Assembly (NCBI GenBank): GCA_030760725.1
Contig: JASWHV010000012.1
Location: 32,891,652 to 32,955,651 of the forward strand
Length of the DNA stretch: 64,000 nt
From: Neostapfia colusana
Lineage: Eukaryota > Streptophyta > Magnoliopsida > Poales > Poaceae
Direction of reading: 5' to 3'
Shown here: positions 8,491 through 18,687 of the stretch, one piece after another
Position numbering within the stretch: the stretch's first letter is position 1
Layout of the letters: every line of letters starts with the position of its first letter
The notes under the pieces: generated by a model
Database searches by the model: none
The model's input: only the letters and a program-made list of their open reading frames with translations
Told to the model about the DNA's origin: nothing
Program-made: the position numbers and the translations under genes

Positions 8491-11231
8491 TGTAACACCC
8501 TCAATTTCACTACTATGCATTGCATACATTTTTCATGTAGAGAAGCATTTAAAAAAGGAGAAGAAATGAAGAGAGGAATATAGAAGCCAATAAAATGATA
8601 AAAGGAAACAGAAATGGAGAATAATGAAAATAAAATAACCAAATTGGGCCATCCCAAATTTTTCCCCAAATTTCCCCCTTCCCCAAAAAATCCCAAATTC
8701 TTCCCAATTTTTCCTTATTTTCCCCAAAATTCCCCTAGGGAGAATATCCCCGCACATTTGGGGGGGGGAATTTCCCCCCAAATTGGCCGCACCAAATTAT
8801 GGGGAAACCCTAATTGGGCCCACCTCCCCTTGGCTGCAGCCCATTAGTGGGGAACCCTAGTCCCCCACCTCTAGGACTCTTGGGTTAATCCCCCACCTCT
8901 AGGACTCTTAGATTAGTCCCCCACCTCTAGGACTCTTTGGTGAGTCCCCCACCTCTAGGACCCTTTGGTTAGTCCCCCACCTCTAGGACTCTTTGGTTAA
9001 GTCCCCCACGTCTAGGACTCTTTGTTTCCCACCCCTAGGACTCTTTTTCCCCCTTATAAGTATAACTCCGCCCCTAGCCGCACCCCTATCTCTTTTGGCC
9101 GCCGCCCCCCTTGCTGCCAGGTCACTGAGTTCCCCCATTGCCGGAATTTGGCCGCTGTCAAGCCCCCTGATGCCTTGCTGTCGCCGGAGAAGAAGCCCCC
9201 GACGTTCTGTCCTACCCGCAGCCCCATAATTCTCCACGGAGAAGTCCTCCGCTGCTGCCATTGATAGGAGGGAGGCCCTTCCGTAAGGGAGAAGTGAGGT
9301 AGGTCTTTGTTACCCCTCTTACAACGTCGCCGTTGTTTCTACGCACCTGTTTTCATCGCCCCCTTCAGGCAGAAACTTTTGCGTGTGGACAGACCATGTT
9401 TTGGTCAAATTTTGGCGGTGGAATTGATCTACACCCTGTGTCAAGATCATCAACACGTCCACACTTGATCCCAGCAACCTTGATCATCATAAAACCCCAT
9501 GAAAGCCTACTAAAACATGCAAGAATATGTACAAACTGGTTTTATAAAACTGCACCATAGGAATTGCATTCATTCACCTCATTGCATCTTGAGTAAAGAT
9601 TGTGCATGATAATTGATTGCTGTAAATTTTGTATGTGCGTGGTTGTGAGTAGAAGGACAAGCTCAAGAGGCCATCTACGAGGAACTCAGCACCAAGACTT
9701 CGAGACGCTTGAGCAACACGATCCATGAGAGCAAGGCAAGTGCCCCTTGACCATATTGATCCCATGTTTTGAAACTGTTTTACTTTCGGAAACTCGTATG
9801 CTTGCGTCAACTTGATGGGACACCCTTTTATGTGAGTTTACTAGTTTTGTTAACCATCTTTGTCGCCGGGTAAGTTGACGAGTAGGGTATGGTCATTTTT
9901 CCTTTTTGTATCGCTTAACTTACGGGATACGGGAAGCTGAAATAAAACTTGTTAGTACTGCACTCATGATATTAAAGATGATGAGAACTTGATGGTGTTG
10001 ATGAGCATAGAATCAGGGATATCTATGAAAGCTTGGTTTGTGGATGTTGCTGAATGAGATGGTGGTTTACTTGCCATAGATCTAAGGACCGGTTCATGCG
10101 AGCACATGCCAGGAAAACAGTGCCACCACAAGGCCAAATATGGGTGCGACGTAGCTGACTAATTAGGTGTGTTGCTAACTTGTTATGGACCGTTAGATGG
10201 CGTGGGGAATGGGAGTCGAGGAGGACTGCCCTGGGAACTGCATGGTACAAGAGGGGGGCCTGTGGGTGGGAGAATGGAGATTCGAGCCTGCCGGTAAAAC
10301 CTCAGTGGGTTCGTACATCTTAGTAGCCCCTTTGTAAAGGATATATTGTGATCTCTTGGCCATACACGTGCGATTGTTTACTGGTAAAATGGAGGTTCTT
10401 TCTTGTCACCGACGGGTGACAAAATCACAAACTTGTGGGTAAAGTGGTCCCACCTCTGCAGAGTGTAAAACTATCATGATAGTTGTGCTTCCGGCAAGTA
10501 CCTGGCCAACTTTAATGATTAGAGGAAAAACTTGGGATGTTTATTCGGGTATGGTTATGGTATGGTCATTGGGAATGGTTTCGGGACTGTTTTGAGTCAT
10601 GAAAATGAGTTTGGTTTCGGTTATATGAATATGAAATGGTTATGAATATTTATGAGTATGAGATGAACTTGAGAAAGATTAATGGCTGGATGAGACTTGA
10701 TAAATGGTGAATTATGATGAAGGAATGTTGATGAAATACTTGGTTATGATGGGATTGAACTCACCTAGAAATAGTTGCTGTTTTTACCATTTTTGTGAAA
10801 TAAAATTTATTTGCTGCAATGAACCTTTTTATTGGCTACCTTGTTGTAAGCTACATGTCATACTTTTCCCGCACTTGCTGAGTACAACATGTACTCACCC
10901 TTGCATTCCCACATATATATCAGCTACAGGAGATGATTACTTCAAGGAACATGTGGAGTACTAGGCGTGCGCACTACCATCAACATGCCTGTGGAGTTGA
11001 AGTTGGAGTCTGTTGTCTTAGTCATTTTCCGCTGTCGTTCTGAGTATTCCACTGCTGAATAAGTTAGACATTCATGATCGAGTCATTGAGTTATTGTAAT
11101 AAGGTACTTAAAAACTATTTGTACATGGTTATATTCTGAATTCAGTTTGTGATAAAGCTGTGTATGTGTGATGAACATCATGGGCACACAAATGCATTAA
11201 CTTGGTTCAATTTTCGGAACCGGGTGTCACA
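8491..11231 (+). mobile_element. 3' LTR of gypsy family 1 element
   Basis: The LTR runs from TGTAACACCC to GGGTGTCACA (2741 bp) directly after the polypurine tract. It contains a minisatellite of about seven 29-bp units at 8860-9050, followed by TTATAAGTATAA near 9054, which could be the promoter TATA region. The rest is noncoding. Right of the LTR comes the antisense ORF of a Tat element, so this element probably inserted there; the matching left target copy is outside the window. Confidence 0.9.
8860..9050 (+). repeat. 29-bp minisatellite inside the 3' LTR
   Basis: About seven copies of the CCCCCACCTCTAGGACTC-type unit, more regular than the array in the solo LTR. The array lies just upstream of the probable TATA region of the LTR, so the copy number could affect promoter spacing. 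Confidence 0.85.
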
Positions 11232-13957
11232 GGGCCAAAGCCGAAGGGTTCCAGCGCTGCCTCCGCGAGGCCAAGGAAGTCCCAGACCTTCTCTGCCTCA
11301 GAAGCATGAGAAGCCCGTAGTTCTTCGACCGTCTTGGCGGCGGAAGCCAGATCCCTTGCCAAGCTCCTCGTTGCCAGCTCCTCCGAGGCGGCCAGCTCCT
11401 GCTCCAGAGCAGCCAGGACCTGCTCCTTGGGGCCACCATGCAGTACGCTCGTCCAGGTCAGTTTTCCTAGTCACAGTGGCGAGCTACCGGTCCCTGGAGC
11501 CGCTTCTTCAGGAGCTCCTGCTCCTCCTCGTGAGCGCTCAGGCAATCGGAAAGCTCCCTCTCATATGCCTCCGCCTCCTTCTCCCGCCGAAGGAGCGTCT
11601 CCCGGAGCTTTGTCAGGCCCATGAGACAAGCATCGGCGGAGGCATGGAGTTCCTTAGCCTCAGCCAGGGGGCTCACAGCCTTCTTCTAGAGGTCGGCGAC
11701 GATGGCCTCCTTCTCCTCCAGGACCTCCTCCCGTGCCTCGAGCCGGTCCTCCCGAGCATGCGCCATCGCCCTGGTGGATTGGACCCGCGCCTTTAGCAGG
11801 TCGTCCCAGTCCCGGAGGCGCTCCCACTCAGACCTCAGCTCCGCCAACTCCTGCTCGAGCACGTCCTGCATCTGGTCCAGGCTAGAGCGGACTGCTCTCA
11901 CGGCCCTAGGGGCAGGACGACCTTCGACGTCGCCAGGCGAGGGACTGCCTCGACACCCTCCGGCTCTTCATCTTCCGATGGGGCAACCACCACGGCATCC
12001 TGCGGAGGAAGAGGAGGGCTGGAAGCCCACTCAGCAGCAGCCGCTCCTCTACCTGTTGGGTCCGTGTCCGCCGGTTGGCTGGCCTTGGGGGCCCTAGGCG
12101 TAGGCTCAGGCACTGCCACCGGTGTCGGAGCTTCGGCAGAGAAGGAGCTCTGGCTCTAGGACTGTTGAGAAGGAGGAGGGGTGTTCTGCTGAGGAGCCAT
12201 GAAATAAGGAGTACCAAAAGTCAACCACACTATCCAGTGGTTCAGTACACAACCTAAATCAGAAGGTTGAGCCATACCTGGAGGTCTGGAAGCTCCAACC
12301 CGCGTGGAGCATCTTCTGCGGAGGGCTAGAACCACGCGCCCCCACCGAACTCTGGCAAGGAGGCGTGCCCACCGTCGGCGCATCCGAAGCCCTCGCCGTA
12401 GCAGGTGGTGCAACGACTGTCTCCCCTGACGCTGACCTCTGGGTTGGAGGCGTGCCCGCCATCGGCGCCTCCGAAGCCTTCATCGTAGAAGGTGGCCAAC
12501 GACAATATTCCCTGCCGTTGGCCTCTACGCTGGAGAAGGGCTCTGTGCTGGAACCGACGGCGCTGCAGGAGCCTTCGTCACCACCGACGTCGCTTCAGGA
12601 GTCCTCCCCGACGATGGCTTACGAGCCGGTGACGCGCCCAAGGACATCTTCTATGTTGTGGGCGCATCAGGGGCCCTATCTCAAGCTCCAGCAGCGCCAG
12701 GCATCCTCGCCGCCAACACCGGGGCTGCTCCGGCAGTAGCAGCTCCAAATCTGCCACCGGCGCCAGTCGCCAAGCCAGGCGTGGGACCACGGGAAGACTG
12801 GGAACCCCCCGTCTGGGGGCCAGAGATGAAGCTTCCGTCAGGATGGACCAGCTTCCTCTTCGGTGCCCTGCTCGACTCCGGGGCGTCCTTGGGTGGTGAA
12901 CGAGGGCACGCCGCAGGTGCAAGTCTGTCGGCCGACTCCTTCCCTCTATTTGGGAGTGAGTTCGGCACAGGCTGCACCTGGCCACAGGTGCTGTCCGCTC
13001 CAGGGATCTCCACGCCTCACGAGGCGTCGCCGACCTGCCGCACTGCAAGATCGATGTCGTCCAGTGTCCGCAGCTCCTTCAACAACCTCGACCGCACCTG
13101 CGGGTTGAAGTAAACAGGCTAGTAGCTCGCCAGCGGGGTGATGGAGTCTTCCGTGATCGAGTCATAGGAGAGCTTCTGCAGCATCGTGCCTAGCATCTCC
13201 CGACCCGGCGACAACCCAGCTCCGCGCACCAACCGGGTAGTGTCGCCCTCCCCGGTGTACTGCCAAGCGGGCCGGACGCGCTGCTGAAGAGGGGTGATCC
13301 TGCGGGATAGGAAGTCGGCCAGGACCATCAGCGAGGTCAGGCATTCCTCCGCCAAATACCTGATCCACTCCAGCACCATATTTTAGGCGTCCTACATGTC
13401 GGGATCTCGTCTCCGGCGGCTTCCTCGGCGATCAGCGGGCCACCCGGCAGCTCCAAGCGGTCATGGACGTCGGTCTGGGCGATCACCCGATCCTCCCTCC
13501 AGTGCTCCCACTTCCCGGGAGAGAAGGGCGTGATGTATGGTGCGGAGTTCCTCCCTTGGTGCTAGAAGTAGTAAGCCCCCAGGCGGCTTGTGCTTCTCCC
13601 CGAGGCCCTCAAGGAGAAGAACACCCAAAAGAACCGCATCGAAGGCCACATGCACATGAACATCTCGCAGAAGTGGATGAAGACGACCACCAATGCGAGG
13701 GTGTGCGGCGTGAGGTGCTGGAGCTAGAGCCCATACACCTCCAGCGGGGTGAGGAGGATGGACGATGCCGGGAGCGCGAACCTGGACAGCACGTACGAGG
13801 TGAAGAGAACCACCTCGCCAGGCTGCATGTCGGTCAGCGGGACCCTCCCATGATGGATCTTTCCATCGAATATGGTTGATTGCCACCCAAGAAGGTGCCT
13901 CACAAGCCCGATGTCGCCATCGGTGTGAAGCCGGGAGGAACGGAGGCCAAAAGCCAT
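11232..13957 (-). pseudogene. antisense accessory ORF of a Tat-lineage gypsy element (Transposase_28-like N-terminus), decayed
   Basis: The minus strand starts with an ATG at 13957 in a strong plant context (GCCGCCATGG). The first 78 codons, with GDIGLVRHLL, the PGEVVLFTSYVLSRFALPAS stretch and LTPLEVYGL, resemble the conserved N-terminus of the grass 'putative gypsy type transposon' family (PF04195). Stops and frameshifts follow (first TAG near 13722), but recognisable pieces continue: FIHFCEMFMC near 13670, EWIRYLAEECLTSL near 13360, a Pro/Ala-rich linker at about 12700-13000, and Glu/Arg-rich coiled-coil pieces at 11467-11901. Tat-lineage elements of grasses are known to carry such an ORF in antisense between pol and the 3' LTR, and the polypurine tract and LTR on the plus strand at 14541-15977 fit this. 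Function unknown. The frame is lost at the 11231 junction. Confidence 0.65.
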
Positions 13958-14560
13958 GGCGGCGAGAGAAAGCTAAGAGCGTCGAGGAGCGGGGGCTTCG
14001 AGCACGAAAGAGGAAGATGAAGAGCGCAAGAGGCAGAAAGGAACCTCCCTTCTCTGGTAGGCTTCCTTTTCTACGACCGCAACCTTTGGCAGGGCAACTG
14101 GCACGACGTTTGGGTTTCTGCCGCCGCGTGCTGCCCGTCCCCCCGTCCCAATGACGGATGGGACCCAGGTCCACCCGTGAGACACTAGGGGCAAGGCGGC
14201 TGACTCCTCAGGAATGTCCGGCGGTTCCCGATAAAACCGGCGCTGTGGAACTGCAGCGGTCGACCTGAGAGCTGCTGCAGTAAATAAGACAACACCTCGA
14301 GCACGTCGCCACGACCCACCAGTCAGAGGCGGGCACGCGTCCACTACGCCGACGACGTGCTACCATATCGGCTTTCGAGTACACCCATTACGCCAGGGGT
14401 GGGCAGCCTTTTTGTCGCCTAGGTACAACTGCACACCCACTACACTAGAATCTTGCTGCTACTTCGGCTTCCAAAGTGCAAGTTCAAAGCTACCACGCGG
14501 GAAAGATGGAGGCCCCACCTACGGGATGGTTGTCTGCCCCGAGATGGGCCCGGGGGCCAC
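13958..14560. other. spacer between antisense ORF and 3' LTR, with polypurine tract
   Basis: No coding signal is convincing here. The right end (14541-14557) is purine- and G-rich (GAGATGGGCCCGGGGG) and directly precedes the LTR start, which fits a polypurine tract on the plus strand. In the other direction this spacer is where a promoter for the antisense ORF would have to lie. Confidence 0.5.
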
Positions 14561-14739
14561 TGTCGGTACCCTGCAGACTGGGTACCCCCGTGTGGAGGGT
14601 TAAAGGCAACCCAAACCCCGCCTCCCTGCTGAGGCAGACGTTAGCGTGACAATGTGTCCTTGGCGTTGGGGTCGACCCCGAAGCTGCCACGTGGGCCTAG
14701 GCTCTGGAGCCAACACGTGCCCCTGGCTCAGGCCCAAAC

Positions 14740-15345
14740 CTTCCCGCTGAGGTGACGTCCGGAGCTGCCACGTGTATGTGGGCTCTGAACCTCCTCCCCG
14801 CTAAGGAGGATCCAAACCCGACACGTGTCCTTGGCCCCGGACCAAGCCTCCCCGCTGAGGTGAGGTCTGGAGCTGCCACGTGTACCCGGGATCCGAACCT
14901 CCTCCCTGCTGAGGAGGGCTCCGGAGCAGGCACGTGCCCTTGGCCTCGTACCAAGCCTCCCCGCTGAGGTGAGGTCCGGAGCTGCCACGTATATCCGGGC
15001 TCCGAACCTCCTCCCTGCTAAGGTGGGCTCCGGAGCAGACACGTGTCCTTGGCCCAAGATCAAGCCTCCCTGTTGAGGTGAGGTCCGGAGCTGCCACGAG
15101 TACCCGGGATCCAAACCTCCTCCCTGTTGAGGAGGGCTCCGGAGCAGACACATGGCCTTGGCCCTGAACCAAGCCTCCCTGCTGAGGTGAGGTCCGGAGC
15201 TGTCACGTGTATCCGGGCTCCGAGCCTCCTCCCTGCCGAGGAGGGCTCCGCAGAAGACATGTGCCCTTGGCCCCGGACCAAGCCTCACTGTTGAAGTGAG
15301 GTCCGTAGCTGCCATGTGTGCCCGGGCTCTGGAGCCACCCCATGT
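14740..15345 (+). repeat. 109-bp tandem repeats in Tat LTR
   Basis: The phrase GGAGCTGCCACGTGTA, or a near copy, recurs at 14761, 14869, 14978, 15088, 15196 and 15305, spaced 108-110 bp. Each unit also contains a CTCCTCCCTGCTGAGGAGG-type inverted motif and a CACGTGTCCTTGGCC phrase. CACGTG is the core of plant G-box sites. The units lie upstream of the TATA box, so they may act as an enhancer-like array. Confidence 0.85.
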
Positions 15346-15754
15346 CCCACGATCCGTCATGGGTCGTGGGTTGACAAAGTCAAGAAGGAAGTGCACCGTC
15401 AGACCATGCATTCAAGGCTCGCGTCTTCCCCAGAAGCATGGCGCACGGCGCACACCTCCGTCCTCTGCCCGTTCGCCACTACGGTGACAAGACAGGACGA
15501 CGAGGCGTGACAGCGGCATAGTGCCGCCCAACGGCACAGTGCCGCCCTGCAGAGTGAGGCGACGCGACAAGACGACGTCATCATCGCCTGCCACGCGGTC
15601 AGAAGCGCTAAGCGCGCCAGTCGGCGGGACTTAATTCCTCCGCCAGCCACTCTACTCAGAGTAGCAAAAACCCTAGAATATGTATAGGGTTTAGATAGCC
15701 TCGGGGCCGCCTGTCGGGCTCAGAAGCCTCATTGTAACCACCCCGGCCTTGTCC

Positions 15755-15762
15755 TATAAAAG
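15755..15762 (+). promoter_or_regulatory. TATA box of the Tat LTR
   Basis: TATAAAAG lies downstream of the tandem repeats and about 220 bp before the LTR end. The inverted copy of this LTR has the same box (CTATAAAAGG on the minus strand near 22566). Conservation between copies supports a promoter role. Confidence 0.6.
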
Positions 15763-16039
15763 CACCGGGGAGTCCATCTGACAAGGGGTTCGGTTCGCAC
15801 CCATTGAGAACACACACATACACATATGCAATACAACAATTACCCCGTGGACGTAGGGTATTACGCTCTAGCGGCCCAAACAACGTACTCGGTGTTCACC
15901 CGCTCTCTTGAGTTGGATCGCTCTAGGGACGTCAAGCCCCTACAATCAAAGAATCTCCACGGGTTGCTCCTGTAGCAGACCGGGTGAAGTGTCGTAGCAA
16001 CACTTCGACGGGCATTATAGAAATGATATTGTATTTGAA

Positions 16040-16375
16040 ATAAGAAATATGTCTTCTCTTTTGCAGGTTATCTTCTTGGCTACACAATGGCTCCATATGT
16101 GGGGAGTACTTCAGAAGTCTACGTTCTAGGATATGGTTTTGGCTATATGTGAACGCTTGGAGAAGGTGGTGAGGGAGTGATTTTCCTAGGCACATGGGCG
16201 CAATCTAGTCTCCGGATTGATTACCACTAGGTGTTTGGAGTTTATGTTCTTTTCTTCTGATTGTATAGGCTTTGTGCATTATAAGATGCAGAAGTCCGGT
16301 TTTGCTTAATGAAGGTTGTATCATCTTGATATAACTGACATGAAATTAATAAAATTATGTTGTTGAAAAAGAAGA
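16040..16375 (+). pseudogene. possible 3' end of a LINE-type element, degenerate
   Basis: A frame starting after a splice-acceptor-like TTTTGCAG (to 16066) reads TQWLHMWGVLQKSTF, a stop, then DMVLAICERLEKVVRE, with more stops after. This resembles the C-terminal end of plant LINE ORF2 proteins. An AT-rich tail ends in an A-rich run (AAAAAGAAGAAGAAAA near 16367-16382). There is no RT domain left of it, because the Tat LTR abuts. A fragment of a host gene 3' exon is the alternative. Confidence 0.3.
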
Positions 16376-17601
16376 AGAAAACGAGCAGGTAAAGGCACTT
16401 CATTGGCGAGGAGGTATGCAAAGTCTATTTATATTTTGGTCAAAGGTTTTGACAAAATCTAAAATGGCTATTCTTGTTTGCCTCCGGGATATAATAATAA
16501 CGTCACATAGAACTATGAATGTATATGTGTTGTGTTTTGAAATTTGCTTTGAAAATGAACCAGTTATTGTACATGTCACCTACAAACTCAGATCACATGC
16601 CAGTCATATATACCAGTGCACCTTTGTAACCATTTTCTTACAACAAAAGTTTAAGAAACTACTTGAAATTATCTTTTCATTTTTTACAACACACACTCAC
16701 ACATATGCACTAGTACTCACCCCTAATAAACTCACGTATGTACACCTTGCCCCTATCAGCAATTCTGAAGACAGGACCAGCTGAGTTTGAGACTAATGAA
16801 GTCACCACATACGTCTCGTTGTGCATAGGGATGTCACGTTCCACAAAAACAATAAATATCGGTAAATGTATTGGAAATATGTAGTGTCCAAGAGAAATGT
16901 CGAGGTTCTTGCACGGAAGGAAATCAGATTTCCGAAATCTTGTCTTAAAAATGGCAGTTACCCCACCCTGGACCCAGTGAACAAACCGAAAAGTTATTCA
17001 TCAGTGAATAAACCGGGACAAATATGTTAACGTCCTTAATAAATAAAAAGAATAGGTCAAACATTCTCCTTCATTTTGACTAGAGTGCATCAATCCGTAC
17101 TAAGACTCCGACATGGACCTAGATGTTTAGATTCCTCCACTAATAAACCTAGTCAGCTGAACTATAATCAGATTGCATTGCTACACGAAAGTAGAAAAGA
17201 AGATCTTACAAACTGGGAACGCTTCTTTTCAAAAGTATCTAAAAACTACAACCTCTTAAACATATTTCAGAACAGATAGAATTAAATAATTTGAAGTGGA
17301 TTTTATTTTTGGAGCAAAAATATCTAAAAATGGTCAACTAAAGATCACACTTCATTTAGAAAAGCACTCACTTGTATAAGTGGTGCCGAAACTCATACCA
17401 ATTAGTAATGAGTAGACACCCATTCACGAGCACCCTCTTTCCACGTTTGCAGTTGCAAATTATCTCTCATCAAATTTTGTTAGTGCTCTAAGCAACAAAT
17501 TATGGTGTCTGTTGCCTGGGGCGCGCCAAGAAGTAATCAAACAAAGTGTCCTGGTTCGGTTCCATAACCAGTAGGAAAAGCTGACGAGTAGCAGTTTAGG
17601 C
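16376..17601. other. AT-rich intergenic stretch, nothing recognised
   Basis: The sequence is AT-rich with short chance frames only. I see no repeats, coding bias or transposon ends. Confidence 0.6.
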
Positions 17602-17604
17602 TTA

Positions 17605-17969
17605 GGGTCCGTTTGTTTCAGCTAAACCAATCAGATTCTCTACTAAAAATCAAAAATTTGAACCAAAAGGCTTCACATGAGAATCAGATTTTTTAGAAAT
17701 CTATAGATTTTTCTAGTGCAAATGGAAATCTGCTAGAACCTCAAATTTTCCAGATTACTGTTCCAACTTTTCACAGAAATTACCCACCATGCCACTAATT
17801 AAACAATCAAACATTATTTTCTTTATAACACACATTTATTACATAATCCACAGTTGATAGTTGTTTTCAGTCAAACAGATTTCAGCTTCACCGCAGCTCT
17901 CAGCTCACATCAGTTTTCTCACAGTTAGAATCAGATTTTTAAGAATACACGGCTGAACCAAACACACCC
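17605..17969. mobile_element. Tourist-like MITE
   Basis: The ends are inverted: GGGTCCGTTTGTTTCAGC on the left and its near complement GGCTGAACCAAACACACCC on the right. The element is flanked by the trinucleotide TTA at 17602-17604 and 17970-17972, the target duplication of the PIF/Harbinger superfamily. It is 365 bp, AT-rich and noncoding, as expected of a non-autonomous Tourist-like element. Confidence 0.8.
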
Positions 17970-18202
17970 TTAGTGTTAGCTAACACACATGAGTGGTTTT
18001 TGGCCATAAGCCATCATGAATCTGGAGTGGCTGTGGGCGTGGATCTTTAATGGAATCTAGTAAACAGTCATAAAACATCTTTTTCTTAAATTGTGACCTC
18101 CTTTTCACATTCAAAGATATAAAATTTTTATAGAAACTAATATTAATATGTATAATTAATTAATACTCTAAGTTACAAAATTGTGAAAGCATTTTCTAGA
18201 AT

Positions 18203-18678
18203 AGGGTTTATTGTTTTTATACCCTTGGATGAAAGTCCAATTGTGATTTTACCCTATAAAATTAGAGTTTGTGATTTTACCCTTACTTTTTTAAAACGAA
18301 GTCAAAATATGCCTATACCCTGTTATGTACTGTTAACGGTGTTAAATATAATGAAAAAAAAAAAGACAAAATGCCCCTGTGGTTTTACCCTAATTTGGTC
18401 CATGCTTGTGATTTTACCACTATTTTCAATAAACACAAAATAATCTATAAATATATTAAAATAAGGGTAAAATCATAAACACATATTAGAAGTAGGGGTA
18501 AAATCATAATGGTATTTATGTCTTTTTCATCATAATTTAACATCGTTAACAATACATAACAGAATAGTTGTATACTTTGGCTTCGTTTCAAAAAAGTAGG
18601 GGTAAAATCACAAACTCTAATTTTGGATAGTAAAATCACAATTGGACTTCCAACCAAGGGTATAAACACAATAGCCCC
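18203..18678. mobile_element. fold-back Mutator-like element (MULE MITE)
   Basis: The two halves (about 18203-18435 and 18440-18678) are inverted copies of each other over nearly their full length, sharing phrases such as GATTTTACCCTTACTT and GTCCAATTGTGATTTTAC. The ends are AGGGTTTATTG and its counterpart CAATAGCCCC. The flanks are 9 bp, TTCTAGAAT (18194-18202) and TTCTTGAAT (18679-18687), which match except for one base; this is the duplication length of Mutator-like elements. No transposase is present. Confidence 0.75.
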
Positions 18679-18687
18679 TTCTTGAAT

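Larger units (their letters stand above)
1..11231 (+). mobile_element. Ty3/gypsy chromovirus, family 1 (5' end outside window)
   Basis: This is a long LTR retrotransposon read on the plus strand. In order it carries an accessory ORF, gag with a zinc knuckle, protease, reverse transcriptase, RNase H, integrase, a chromodomain-like tail, a polypurine tract and a 3' LTR at 8491-11231. The domain order PR-RT-RH-IN is that of Ty3/gypsy, and the chromodomain after integrase points to a chromovirus, probably the Tekay/Del lineage. A solo LTR of the same family (5595-8409) interrupts the last codons of pol. The 5' LTR and primer site lie to the left of the window. The element is dead: every coding segment has stops or frameshifts. 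Confidence 0.9.
14561..15977 (+). mobile_element. 3' LTR of Tat-lineage gypsy element
   Basis: The unit begins TGTCGGTACCCTGCAGACTG after a G-rich tract and ends near CTCCTGTAGCA. It has a clear TATA box (TATAAAAG at 15755-15762) about 220 bp before its end. An inverted, diverged relative with the same beginning, TATA box and end lies at 22350-23450, which supports the borders. It contains six 109-bp tandem repeat units. No target duplication can be shown because the left end of the element is lost. Confidence 0.75.

Noticed and set aside
14697..15411. Minus-strand frame of about 227 codons with repeated motifs
   Set aside because: It is translated 109-bp LTR repeats; the periodic peptide follows from the DNA repeat, and the LTR has a promoter and no coding role.
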